Shown here: one piece after another, positions 8,031-15,553 of the stretch | Layout of the letters: every line of letters begins with the position of its first letter | Position numbering within the stretch: position 1 is the first letter of the stretch | Assembly: GCF_025717675.1 (NCBI RefSeq) | Contig: NZ_JAJIRT010000007.1 | Span: 1 to 64,000 of the forward strand | From: Paucibacter sp. DJ2R-2 | Lineage (GTDB): Bacteria > Pseudomonadota > Gammaproteobacteria > Burkholderiales > Burkholderiaceae_C | Length of the DNA stretch: 64,000 nucleotides | Direction: 5' to 3' | Notes under the pieces: model-generated | Seen by the model: the letters and a program-made list of their open reading frames with translations, nothing else | The model's database searches: none | What the model was told of the DNA's origin: nothing | Program-made: the position numbers and the translations under genes

Positions 8031-8063
8031 ACCCGCTAGATGGCGGTTGTGGAGGAAAAGAAG

Positions 8064-9164
8064 ATGAGTGCTGTCCCCGCATCCAACGACAACGCGGCAT
8101 TCGACCTGGTGGGTCAGGTCGTTGCCGACGGTTGGAAGATCACGCAAAGACTGCCCCGGAAGAACGAGCCGGGAGGTGAACACCTCACGGGCGGTCACTT
8201 CTCGATCGGCTACATCGCCGAGAAGGGCAGCAAGAAGGCCTTCGTCAAGGCGATCGACGTGCAAGGCGTTATCGAAGATCGCGACAGCGGCTTGAAGCTG
8301 ATTCCGCGGCTCAAGCGCATGACGGACAGCCATTCTTTTGAGAGCACGATTCTGGATGTCTGTAAGAAGGCCAAGCTGGATCGCGTGGTGGAAGTCATCG
8401 CGAGCGACGAAATCGAAGTGCCGAGTTCGCGTCACGGGATCCCGGTGCCGTACATCATGTTTGAACTGGCGAACGGCGATATCCGCAAAGCGATCGACGC
8501 CAGTGAGAAGATTGACGCAGCTTGGAAGCTCAGGGTCCTGCACAACGCTGCGGTTGGCATCCAGCAGCTTCACCGCAATAACATTTCCCATCAGGATTTG
8601 AAGCCATCCAACGTGCTGCTGTTCGGGCAGGATTCCGCGGTGGCAAAGATTGGCGACATGGGACGGGCATCACGGCGCGGCCTGGCTGCTGAGCACGATG
8701 AGTACGATGTACCTGGGGCGGTGGCCTATGCGCCACCGGAGCAGATTTTCGGCGTCCGGCCGGAGCGCTGGGAGGACAGGCGTGAGGGGTGCGACATCTA
8801 TCACCTGGGCGCGATGGCCGCATTCCTCTTCACCGGCGTGACGTTGTCCGCGCGACTGTCTCAAGCGCTGCCGCCCGAGATGCTGCCTCATTTGTGGGGA
8901 GGCCAGTCTGGCTGCGACTACGACATGGCCTTGCCGATCCTGAAGAGGGCGCTGGCCGAGTTCGTCGCGGACAGCCAGTCCTGTTTCCCCGTCTGGATCG
9001 CTGAAGAGCTGAGTCAGATCATCATGACAGCCTGCGAGCCTGATTGGCGGACTCGCGGCGACGCGAAGGCTCGTCAGGCGCTCGGCAACAAGGTTGGCAT
9101 TGACGCCTATGTGTCTCGCTTTGACCGACTGGCCAAGGCTGCATCCGTGAAGACGAGGAGCTAG
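8064..9164 (+). CDS. Eukaryote-like serine/threonine protein kinase
   Basis: The start at 8064 is chosen because ggagg lies eight bases upstream; the frame opens 24 bases earlier without such a site. Numbering from it, the 366-residue protein has a kinase fold: a loose glycine loop (LTGGHFSIGY, 41-50), the strand-3 lysine in AFVKAID (Lys62), catalytic loop HQDLKPSNVLL (His176, Asp178), metal-binding DMG (198-200), APPE (223-226) and Asp244 in CDIYHLG. All key catalytic residues are present, so it should be active. No membrane segment or extracellular sensor is visible, so it is cytoplasmic. Its neighbours are an XRE regulator before it and a TPR protein one base after. Confidence 0.9.
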   Translation: MSAVPASNDNAAFDLVGQVVADGWKITQRLPRKNEPGGEHLTGGHFSIGYIAEKGSKKAFVKAIDVQGVIEDRDSGLKLIPRLKRMTDSHSFESTILDVCKKAKLDRVVEVIASDEIEVPSSRHGIPVPYIMFELANGDIRKAIDASEKIDAAWKLRVLHNAAVGIQQLHRNNISHQDLKPSNVLLFGQDSAVAKIGDMGRASRRGLAAEHDEYDVPGAVAYAPPEQIFGVRPERWEDRREGCDIYHLGAMAAFLFTGVTLSARLSQALPPEMLPHLWGGQSGCDYDMALPILKRALAEFVADSQSCFPVWIAEELSQIIMTACEPDWRTRGDAKARQALGNKVGIDAYVSRFDRLAKAASVKTRS

Positions 9165-9165
9165 G

Positions 9166-10824
9166 GTGCTGCGCGACAAGAACCAGCCACGTCGGATCGT
9201 CCCTCGGTGGCGGCCGTCGGCGGTGGCAGCGTCCTCCGCTGGATTCGCGTCCTTGAAGAAGAGCGAGGCGCGTAATGCTCGAGCTGCAGAGGGCAATGGC
9301 ACGGCATTCTTGGCCTTCAGTGAAGATCGAAGCCTGGGATCGGCGTCCGAAGCCCTGTCTGAAGCGATCCTTGAGCGCAACGCCGAGGCTGCCAAGCATG
9401 TGGCCAACTACGTTCTTCAGAATAAGTCCAACGCGCCGGCGCCGTTGGTTCGCCTGGCCAGCGATACGTTGGCGGGCGACTCGTCAGCCGCCGGAGTGCT
9501 GCCGCCTCCAGGTATCGGCGACGTCGCCCACTGGCGCTCGTTGCTAAAGCTGGCACCCAACAACCCGGCTGTGTGGGCGGACATGGCCAGGCACTACTCC
9601 AGCCTGGGGGACAAGAAGCAGGCGCTCAGGTGCATGAAGTCCGCGCTGCAGCTAGCGCCGGACCATCGATGGATGCTGCGCACCGCGTCGCGGTTGCTGG
9701 TTCATCAGGAAGACGCAGCTGCTGCGCACAAGCTGCTGGCCAACCATCCTCGGACCAGGGTCGACCCCTGGCTGATGGCGGCCGAACTTGCCTGTGCCCA
9801 CATCGCGGGCAAAGCGCCGAAGTCCTGGAAAGCTGCCAACGACGCTCTCAGGTTTGATCGGTTCCCTGCTGCTCACATCTCTGAATTGGCGACCGCCGTC
9901 GGCATGATGGAGTTGGAGGGCGGGCAACGCAAGCAGGCGCGCAAGTTGGTGCAGCGGGCGCTGATTGCGCCGACCGAGAACACCCTGGCCCAGGTCCTTT
10001 GGGCAAAGGAGGCCAAGCATCTGGGCGATGGTATCCAAAGTCTAGACAAGCTCATCGGTGCTCGCCGAGACGCCTATGAAGCCGCCTACAGGGTCCGGCT
10101 CAGGCGCGGTGATATCCAGGATGCCCTCAAGGCATGCCAGCAATGGGGCAGCGACGAACCGTTCGCTGCGAGGCCAAGAGTCGAGGCAACCTTCGTGGCT
10201 TCACTACTGGATGACCACTCGCTGGTCATCAGGACCGCGGATGAGGCGTTGCGGATTGATGGCAAGCTCTCTTACCCCCTTGAGCTGAACCAACTGTTTG
10301 CCCGACTCAGCTCGGGCCAGTTCCCAGTTCACGATGCGGACGCCGGGCAGAAGACGGAGGCGCGGCTGCTCGCACTAATCGAGCTGGGTGGGCCGGTCGC
10401 GATGCACGCCACTGCAAATCTTGCACTGCTTCGATACCGCAGCGGCAAGGTTGAACCTGGCAAGGAGCTCTACCGCAAGGCCATTGACATGGCTCGCAAG
10501 ATCGAGGGCTTCGAGAGTGCCGCAATGGCTGCGACCTTCGCGGCACGAGAGGCGATCCTGGCTGGCGCCCCTGGTTCAGACATCTTGCTCGCAGAAGCCC
10601 TCCATTTGGCCGAGCGATCAGGCAGCGAGTCCGCGAGCTTCTACAACAGGAAGTTGCAGGCGCTTGCAGCGGCGCCGGACCGGGCCTCTCTCATCCTTTC
10701 GCCGAGCGCAACATCCCAGTTCTTGAAGCCGATGAAGATCATCGGTGTATCCAAAGATCAGGGCGGTTTCGTGCTCACGGTTGGTCGCAGCGAACCCCCC
10801 ACAGTTTTTCAATGCAAAAGTTGA
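9166..10824 (+). CDS. Tetratricopeptide-repeat protein, partner of the kinase
   Basis: A GTG start at 9166 lies one base after the kinase stop, with gaggag just upstream, so the two are translationally coupled. The product has 552 residues. Helical repeats of TPR type run from about residue 120 to 480, for example NPAVWADMARHYSSLGDKKQ then ALRCMKSALQLAPDHRW. The first 60 residues are basic and low complexity. The last 30 or so residues, ending in a beta-like segment, are not helical. There is no signal peptide or membrane segment. TPR proteins bind other proteins, so it may bring substrates to the kinase or link it to the ubiquitin-like system. That is inference. Confidence 0.8.
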   Translation: MLRDKNQPRRIVPRWRPSAVAASSAGFASLKKSEARNARAAEGNGTAFLAFSEDRSLGSASEALSEAILERNAEAAKHVANYVLQNKSNAPAPLVRLASDTLAGDSSAAGVLPPPGIGDVAHWRSLLKLAPNNPAVWADMARHYSSLGDKKQALRCMKSALQLAPDHRWMLRTASRLLVHQEDAAAAHKLLANHPRTRVDPWLMAAELACAHIAGKAPKSWKAANDALRFDRFPAAHISELATAVGMMELEGGQRKQARKLVQRALIAPTENTLAQVLWAKEAKHLGDGIQSLDKLIGARRDAYEAAYRVRLRRGDIQDALKACQQWGSDEPFAARPRVEATFVASLLDDHSLVIRTADEALRIDGKLSYPLELNQLFARLSSGQFPVHDADAGQKTEARLLALIELGGPVAMHATANLALLRYRSGKVEPGKELYRKAIDMARKIEGFESAAMAATFAAREAILAGAPGSDILLAEALHLAERSGSESASFYNRKLQALAAAPDRASLILSPSATSQFLKPMKIIGVSKDQGGFVLTVGRSEPPTVFQCKS

Positions 10825-11241
10825 TCGTGAACCTTGAGTCACCGCGGACGCCGGGCCGCTCAAGCTAAGTTCACCGGCCAATCACGGTCGCGCAGTGCAG
10901 CCGCGGTCGCTCGGTAGTCGATGTACTGTTGCGGGCAGCGGGCGGCTGCTATCTGACGCAAAGCTGCCGGCTAAGTCGCCTTTGTTCAGTGGTCGGAACT
11001 AGCCGAAGCGGACGCTCACGCGCTGCGCCACGAACGACTCACATCAGCCTATTGCTGAAATTCGACGGACTTCCGCTCCGGGCACATTGCTGACAGCCCA
11101 ATCCGCAGAGCGAGCGGCAGCAATCGCTGCGTAGCACAGGCACGGCCACCTTCAGGAGTCGGCTGGCTCCTACCATTTGCTTCAGGCCAGAGCGCTGGCC
11201 GCAATGCCCAATACCAACCGAGCGAGTTGAGACACCCGTGC
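10825..11241. other. Intergenic stretch between the TPR gene and the integrase
   Basis: No supported gene. It separates the rightward kinase operon from the leftward integrase gene, so it lies downstream of both and should contain their terminators. No clean hairpin with a T-tract was recognised. No copy of the tmRNA 3' end is present here. Confidence 0.4.
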
Positions 11242-12540
11242 TCAGGCTGCACCATTGCTTCGCAGCGGCACCACGTCCGCACCTTTGCGGATCTTGTCCA
11301 GATAGTTCGCCCACGACTGCATCATCTTCCTCCGCTGATCAAGGAACTGCGTGCGGTTGTAGGCGCGACCTAGAGAGTCAGCTACGGCGTGCGCGAGTTG
11401 AGCCTCGATGATCTCAGCGGCCACATTGAGTCGCTCGGCGATCATCGTCCGCGCCGTTGCCCTGAAGCCATGCGCCGTCATCTCATCGTTGCCGTAGCCC
11501 AGCCTACGGAGGGCACTGCGCACCGTGTTGTCACTCATGCATCGCTGCCGCGTCGTCAGCGCCGGAAACACGAATCGGCCTGCTCCCGTGATCTGATGCA
11601 GTTCCCGTAGGATTCGCAAGGACTGCGCTGCCAAAGGAACGATGTGAGGCGGCCCACCCGCCTTGTCTGCCTTGCTGCGCTTCATCGTCACGGCGGGCAC
11701 TGTCACAGTCGCACTTTCAAAGTCGATCCACGCCCACTCCATGTGTCGCAGCTCGCCGGGACGCAACAACAGCAATGGCGACAAGAGCAAGGCTGCGCGG
11801 GTGACGGGCTGCCCGGCATACGCGTCAATGTCGCGCATCAGCTTTCCGACCAACTTCGGCTCCGTGATCGCTGCATGGTGGCTGACCTGAACCGGTTTCA
11901 GCGCATCCTGCAGGTCGGCCGCCGGGTTCCGTCGGCATACCCCCGTCGCGATTCCATAACGAAAGACTTGACCGCAGGCATGCTTGATTCGGTGCGCTGT
12001 CTCGATCGCGCCGCGGGCCTCGACCCGACGGAGGCACTGAAGGAGTTCCGGTGGCTCGATCTCCCCTATCGGGCGCTTGCCGATCCATGGAAAGGCATCC
12101 TGCTCAAGACGAATCTGGGTGCGCTTGGCATGGCCCTCACTGACCTTGGCCTGGTGGACGGTAGCGAGCCATTCTCGGGCGACGGCCTCGAACGATCCGA
12201 TTGCAGGCAAACCGGCATCGCCACGCAACTCCGCATCGCGCTGACGTGAGGCCTCGACCTTAGCCTCCATCCGTGCCTCACTGGGGTCCACGCCCTGCGC
12301 CACCAGGCGCCGCGCTTCGTCAGCCTTCTGCCGAGCCAACGCCAAACCGGTATCCGGATACGTGCCCAGGCTCAGCGTTTTGCGACGCCCCTGGAAGCTG
12401 TAGTCCAGGCGCCAGCCATGCGAGCCGCCGCGAACAAAAAGAAGCAGATACAGGCTGTCACCATCGCCCAGACGCTTGCGGGGATCGCCCGGCTTGATGG
12501 TCCGGATCGACAGATCAGAGGGGATCAGGTTGCGAGCCAT
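11242..12540 (-). CDS. P4-type tyrosine recombinase, integrase of the island
   Basis: The start at 12540 (MARNLIPSDLS) has aggag seven bases upstream. The 432-residue protein has an N-terminal arm-binding domain of the P4 integrase type (TIKPGDPRKRLGDGDSLYLL and TLSLGTYPDTGLALARQKAD) and a C-terminal catalytic domain. Active-site residues are visible: Arg in RPGELRHMEW, HGFRATARTM (His-x-x-Arg), a second His in AHAVADSLG, and the nucleophile in AYNR. Length is normal for the family. It lies 183 bases from the tmRNA 3' end, the usual place for an integrase that targets ssrA. It appears intact, so the island may still be able to excise. Confidence 0.93.
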   Translation of the reverse strand: MARNLIPSDLSIRTIKPGDPRKRLGDGDSLYLLLFVRGGSHGWRLDYSFQGRRKTLSLGTYPDTGLALARQKADEARRLVAQGVDPSEARMEAKVEASRQRDAELRGDAGLPAIGSFEAVAREWLATVHQAKVSEGHAKRTQIRLEQDAFPWIGKRPIGEIEPPELLQCLRRVEARGAIETAHRIKHACGQVFRYGIATGVCRRNPAADLQDALKPVQVSHHAAITEPKLVGKLMRDIDAYAGQPVTRAALLLSPLLLLRPGELRHMEWAWIDFESATVTVPAVTMKRSKADKAGGPPHIVPLAAQSLRILRELHQITGAGRFVFPALTTRQRCMSDNTVRSALRRLGYGNDEMTAHGFRATARTMIAERLNVAAEIIEAQLAHAVADSLGRAYNRTQFLDQRRKMMQSWANYLDKIRKGADVVPLRSNGAA

Positions 12541-12598
12541 ACAGTAACTCCTGACGCACATCGCGTGCTCTTTTCAGGTTACTGTAAAAGTTACTGTA
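12540..12598 (-). promoter_or_regulatory. Three copies of GTTACTGTA at the integrase start: likely operator
   Basis: The nine-base motif gttactgta occurs at 12578-12586 and 12590-12598 as a direct repeat, and its inverse complement at 12540-12548 covers the ribosome binding site and first base of the integrase start codon. Three exact copies in 59 bases at a promoter point to a binding site for a regulator, perhaps an excisionase-like protein or the integrase itself. The motif is seen; binding is inferred. Confidence 0.5.
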
Positions 12599-12640
12599 TT
12601 GCCAATCGGAGGTTGAGGGACATCACGAGATGCCTTGGGC

Positions 12641-12678
12641 AAAAGAAAAAGTCCTAAGTGCTTGATTCACTTGGGCCT
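12641..12678 (-). terminator. Terminator downstream of tmRNA
   Basis: On the minus strand the segment reads aggcccaagtg, a seven-base loop, cacttaggact, then TTTTTCTTTT. Nine of eleven positions pair. It lies 45 bases beyond the tmRNA CCA end, on the island side of the presumed attachment site, so the island seems to carry a replacement terminator for ssrA. Confidence 0.6.
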
Positions 12679-12722
12679 TTTGGTACTTTCGGGACCGTCT
12701 TGCACGTCCTGAAATCGTTAAA

Positions 12723-13094
12723 TGGTGGAGCCGGGGGGAATTGAACCCCCGTCCGCAAGCCATCACCGGGCAGTTCTACATGCGTAGCCGTCTGATTTGA
12801 ATCTCACGGTCAGTTCGCGCAGCGGCACGCTAACTTTCCCGCCAGTCACTGAATCTTGTTGCCTGCCGAGTGACCCGGCGGACAACCAGCCAATGTGAAT
12901 GACTTCTCAGCTTTCAGCCTTGCGGCTTAAACCCGGCCCATTGGCCAACCGTTGAGAAGCTCACGCGCAATTAAGCGGCGAGTGCGAACGTAGAGTCGTT
13001 TGCAGTTACTTTGTTTCCAGTGGTTTTACGAGCGGACTGGTGCTCGGCATGCCCTACTCCGGATCCGCACCCACGTCGAAACCTGGTCGGCCCC
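12723..13094 (-). ncRNA. ssrA: Transfer-messenger RNA (tmRNA)
   Basis: The 3' end reads gttcaattccccccggctcc then ACCA on the minus strand, a T arm, acceptor stem and CCA. The 5' strand GGGGCCG (13094-13088) pairs with CGGCTCC and keeps the G3-U wobble needed for alanine charging. The tag frame at 13003-12971 encodes ANDSTFALAA then a TAA stop, a typical Burkholderiales degradation tag. Length is 372 bases, a normal one-piece tmRNA. It rescues stalled ribosomes and tags the unfinished proteins. Its 3' end is a classic integration site, and an integrase gene lies directly downstream. It is 13 bases from the gph stop, so its promoter lies inside gph. Confidence 0.97.
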
Positions 13095-13107
13095 AGAGCT
13101 TGCTATT

Positions 13108-13809
13108 TTAGGCCAGGCCAAGCACTTGCAAGAGCTCGATCGGCGAATTTAGAACAATATCTGCATTCCAGGCCTCGACCGGCTCGCCCTGACCGAGATA
13201 GCCCCAGGCTGCAGCCACCGTACGCATGCCTGCAGCGCGCCCCGCCACGATGTCTCGCTCGTCGTCGCCCACATAGATACAAGCCTCGGCAGCAATGCCA
13301 CCGCGGCGCGCCGCTTCGAGCAAAGGCGCAGGGTGAGGCTTGGCGTGAGGCGTGCTGTCTCCACCCACCACCGCCAGTGCGCGCTGCTTCAAGCCCAGAG
13401 CTTCGGTCAAAGGCAGCGCGAATCGCTCGGCCTTGTTGGTCACCACACCCCATGCGAAACCGGCCGCCGACAGGCTTTGCAGCAACTCATTCACCTGATC
13501 AAACAAGGCAGTTTCCTGCGTCAGCCGTGCCTGATATCGATCCAGAAACTCAACCTTCAGCGCTTCAAAATCAGCATCTTGCGGAGAAACACTCAAGCCC
13601 ACCGCCAACATGCCTCGAGCGCCAGACCCCACCATGGGCCGCAAAGCCGTCAATGGCAGTGGCGCCATGTGCCGAGCCAGACGCATTTCATTGAGCGCCC
13701 CAGCGAGATCCGGCGCACTGTCGACCAAAGTGCCGTCGAGATCAAACAAGACTGCCTTCGCTCCCAACCAAGGAATGCCCGGACGAAGATCCACCATGCA
13801 GGAACTCAT
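13108..13809 (-). CDS. gph: Phosphoglycolate phosphatase, HAD superfamily
   Basis: The product hydrolyses 2-phosphoglycolate, which arises from DNA repair and oxygenation side reactions. At 233 residues it is normal length. HAD motifs are in order: FDLDGTLVDS (residues 22-31) with the nucleophile Asp, VVTNK (about 122), a lysine in PHAKPHP, and GDDERDI (about 176) binding magnesium. Its start overlaps the ubiG stop by four bases, and ubiG-gph is a common pair in betaproteobacteria. MVDLRPG four codons in is an alternative start. Some relatives act on other sugar phosphates. Confidence 0.9.
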   Translation of the reverse strand: MSSCMVDLRPGIPWLGAKAVLFDLDGTLVDSAPDLAGALNEMRLARHMAPLPLTALRPMVGSGARGMLAVGLSVSPQDADFEALKVEFLDRYQARLTQETALFDQVNELLQSLSAAGFAWGVVTNKAERFALPLTEALGLKQRALAVVGGDSTPHAKPHPAPLLEAARRGGIAAEACIYVGDDERDIVAGRAAGMRTVAAAWGYLGQGEPVEAWNADIVLNSPIELLQVLGLA

Positions 13810-14507
13810 GAAGACTTGCGGCAGGCCAACATGTAGTTGACGCTGGTGTCCGCGCTCAGGCTGTATCGCTGATTGAGCGGGTTGTAAGCCAGCCCGCGAC
13901 TGGCCTGAAGGTCCAAACCGGCATCACGGCAAAACTGCGCCAACTCCGAGGGCCGTAAAAAGCGTGCGTACTCATGCGTGCCGGCAGGAAGCATCTTGAG
14001 GACGTACTCCGCCCCAACGATGGCCTGGACAAAAGCTTTGGCATTGCGACTCAGGGTGGACAGGAACACCCAGCCGCCCGGCTTGACCAAATCCGCACAG
14101 GCCTGAACCACGGAAGCCGGATCGGGTACGTGCTCGAGCATTTCCATGCACGTCACCACGTCGAAACTAGCCGGTCGCTCCAGGGCTAGCGCTTCCACTG
14201 CGATCTCGCGATAGTCAACACCTTCAGTTCCAGCCTCCATCGCATGCAACTGCGCCACTTTGAGGGCTTTGGTGGCCAGATCGATACCGAGCGCCTTGGC
14301 GCCCCGGCGAGCCATGGAATCGGTCAGGATGCCGCCGCCGCAACCCACATCCAGCACCTGCTTGCCAGCCAAGGGGCAATAGGAAGAAATCCAATCCAAT
14401 CGCAGCGGGTTGATCTGGTGAAGCGGCTTGAATTCACTTTCGGTATCCCACCAGTGATGGGCGAGGTCGCCAAACTTCGCGAGCTCTTGAGGGTCAGCAT
14501 TGATCAT
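13806..14507 (-). CDS. ubiG: Ubiquinone biosynthesis O-methyltransferase
   Basis: UbiG carries out both O-methylation steps of ubiquinone synthesis using S-adenosylmethionine. The 233-residue protein has the UbiG N-terminus (ELAKFGDLAHHWWDTESEFK), motif I VLDVGCGGGILTDSMARRGA at about residues 50-70, and CMEMLEHVPDP, typical of the family. The C-terminal FLRPSELAQFC and NPLNQRYSLS also fit. It is the first gene of a pair with gph, following the ompA terminator. Confidence 0.95.
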   Translation of the reverse strand: MINADPQELAKFGDLAHHWWDTESEFKPLHQINPLRLDWISSYCPLAGKQVLDVGCGGGILTDSMARRGAKALGIDLATKALKVAQLHAMEAGTEGVDYREIAVEALALERPASFDVVTCMEMLEHVPDPASVVQACADLVKPGGWVFLSTLSRNAKAFVQAIVGAEYVLKMLPAGTHEYARFLRPSELAQFCRDAGLDLQASRGLAYNPLNQRYSLSADTSVNYMLACRKSS

Positions 14508-14568
14508 GACGCAGATGGTAGCAACAAAGAATTACCGGCAGCCTGGCGGGCACGAACCAAGCCGGCAT

Positions 14569-14604
14569 AAAAAAACCCCGCAGAGGCCATAGCGCTGCGG
14601 GGTT
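14569..14604 (-). terminator. Rho-independent terminator after ompA
   Basis: On the minus strand aaccccgcag pairs with ctgcggggtt around an eleven-base loop, followed by a run of T. It lies 35 bases downstream of the ompA-like gene and upstream of ubiG, so it ends the ompA transcript. Confidence 0.9.
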
Positions 14605-14639
14605 GATTTGAGGGGCGCAGAAAGCGCCCAGCTCAGGAC

Positions 14640-15290
14640 TTACTTGTTGCGCGTACCGACAACTTCGATTTCCACACGGCGGTTCTTGGAACGGCCTTCA
14701 GCGGTCTTGTTGTCAGCCACAGGCGACTTCTCGCCCTTACCTTCGGTGTAAACGCGGTTCTTTTCAGCGCCCTTGCTCACCAGATAGGCCTTGACGGCTT
14801 CAGCACGAGCCACAGACAGCTTCTGGTTGTAGGCATCCGAACCCACCGAGTCGGTGTGGCCGACAGCGATGATGACTTCCAGGTTCACACCGTTGGTCTT
14901 GCCATACAGATCATCCAACTTGGCCTTGGCTTCGGGCTTCAGAACAGCCTTGTCGAAGTCAAAGAAAGCATCAGCAGCGTAAGTGACCTTCTCGCTGACC
15001 GGCTTTGGAGGCACAACGACGGGCTTCGGTGCCGGGGGAGCGACCACAGGCTCAGCGGGCTTAGGAGCAGGCGGCGGCTCAACCTTAGGTGCGGGCTTCA
15101 GTGCGCCATCGCAGTCCTTGGCGGCAGTAGCCGGGGTCCAGTTGGCATCGCGCCAGCAGTGTTCATTGCTACCGTTCTTCCACACGGTGCCATCGGTGGC
15201 GCGCCAGTTGTCGACGGTCTGCGCCATTGCGCCAGACGCAGCAAAAGCGGCGACGGCGAAGAGCGATGCCACGCGGTTCAATTTCTTCAT
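14640..15290 (-). CDS. OmpA-family outer membrane protein
   Basis: The start at 15290 has aggag six bases upstream and gives a signal peptide (MKKLNRVASLFAVAAFAASG, cleavage after AMA). The 216-residue protein has a short N-terminal part with two cysteines (NEHCWRDANW and AAKDCDG), a proline- and alanine-rich linker (PPAPKPAEPVVAPPAPKPV), and a C-terminal OmpA domain. That domain holds FFDFDKAVLKPEAK, GHTDSVGSDAYNQKLSVARA and NRRVEIEV, which bind peptidoglycan. It lacks a full eight-strand barrel, as in the small OmpA-like proteins usual in Burkholderiales. It is monocistronic and has its own terminator. Confidence 0.93.
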   Translation of the reverse strand: MKKLNRVASLFAVAAFAASGAMAQTVDNWRATDGTVWKNGSNEHCWRDANWTPATAAKDCDGALKPAPKVEPPPAPKPAEPVVAPPAPKPVVVPPKPVSEKVTYAADAFFDFDKAVLKPEAKAKLDDLYGKTNGVNLEVIIAVGHTDSVGSDAYNQKLSVARAEAVKAYLVSKGAEKNRVYTEGKGEKSPVADNKTAEGRSKNRRVEIEVVGTRNK

Positions 15291-15553
15291 GAATTCTCCT
15301 CTCAAGGAATGCCGCAGTTGCACTGCGAGTGCCCAGTACTTGAACAAAAACCTCAAAGATACCCGAATACGGGTTTCTCCTAGGGACTCATCGATTGTGC
15401 CATAGGGCACCGATAGCGCCGTATTGTGGCGGGCTCCTATGCAGTGTCAGTGACGAATGTTGCAAAGCTACGACATCGCCCATGCCTTTAGAATCCACCG
15501 CTTCTGTCCTCAACGATGCAGGCCCATCTGATGGGTGAGCCAAGCACAAGCGC
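15291..15553. promoter_or_regulatory. Divergent promoter region between ompA and gyrA
   Basis: This region serves both genes. A -10-like TAGAAT at 15489-15494 lies 59 bases before the gyrA start. The same hexamer occurs before lapA and guaC in this window. No convincing -35 is spaced correctly from it, so the call is tentative. Confidence 0.35.

Noticed and set aside
11039-11314. 91-residue minus-strand frame upstream of the integrase end
   Set aside because: Overlaps the integrase 3' end in another frame and has no ribosome binding site or known motif.
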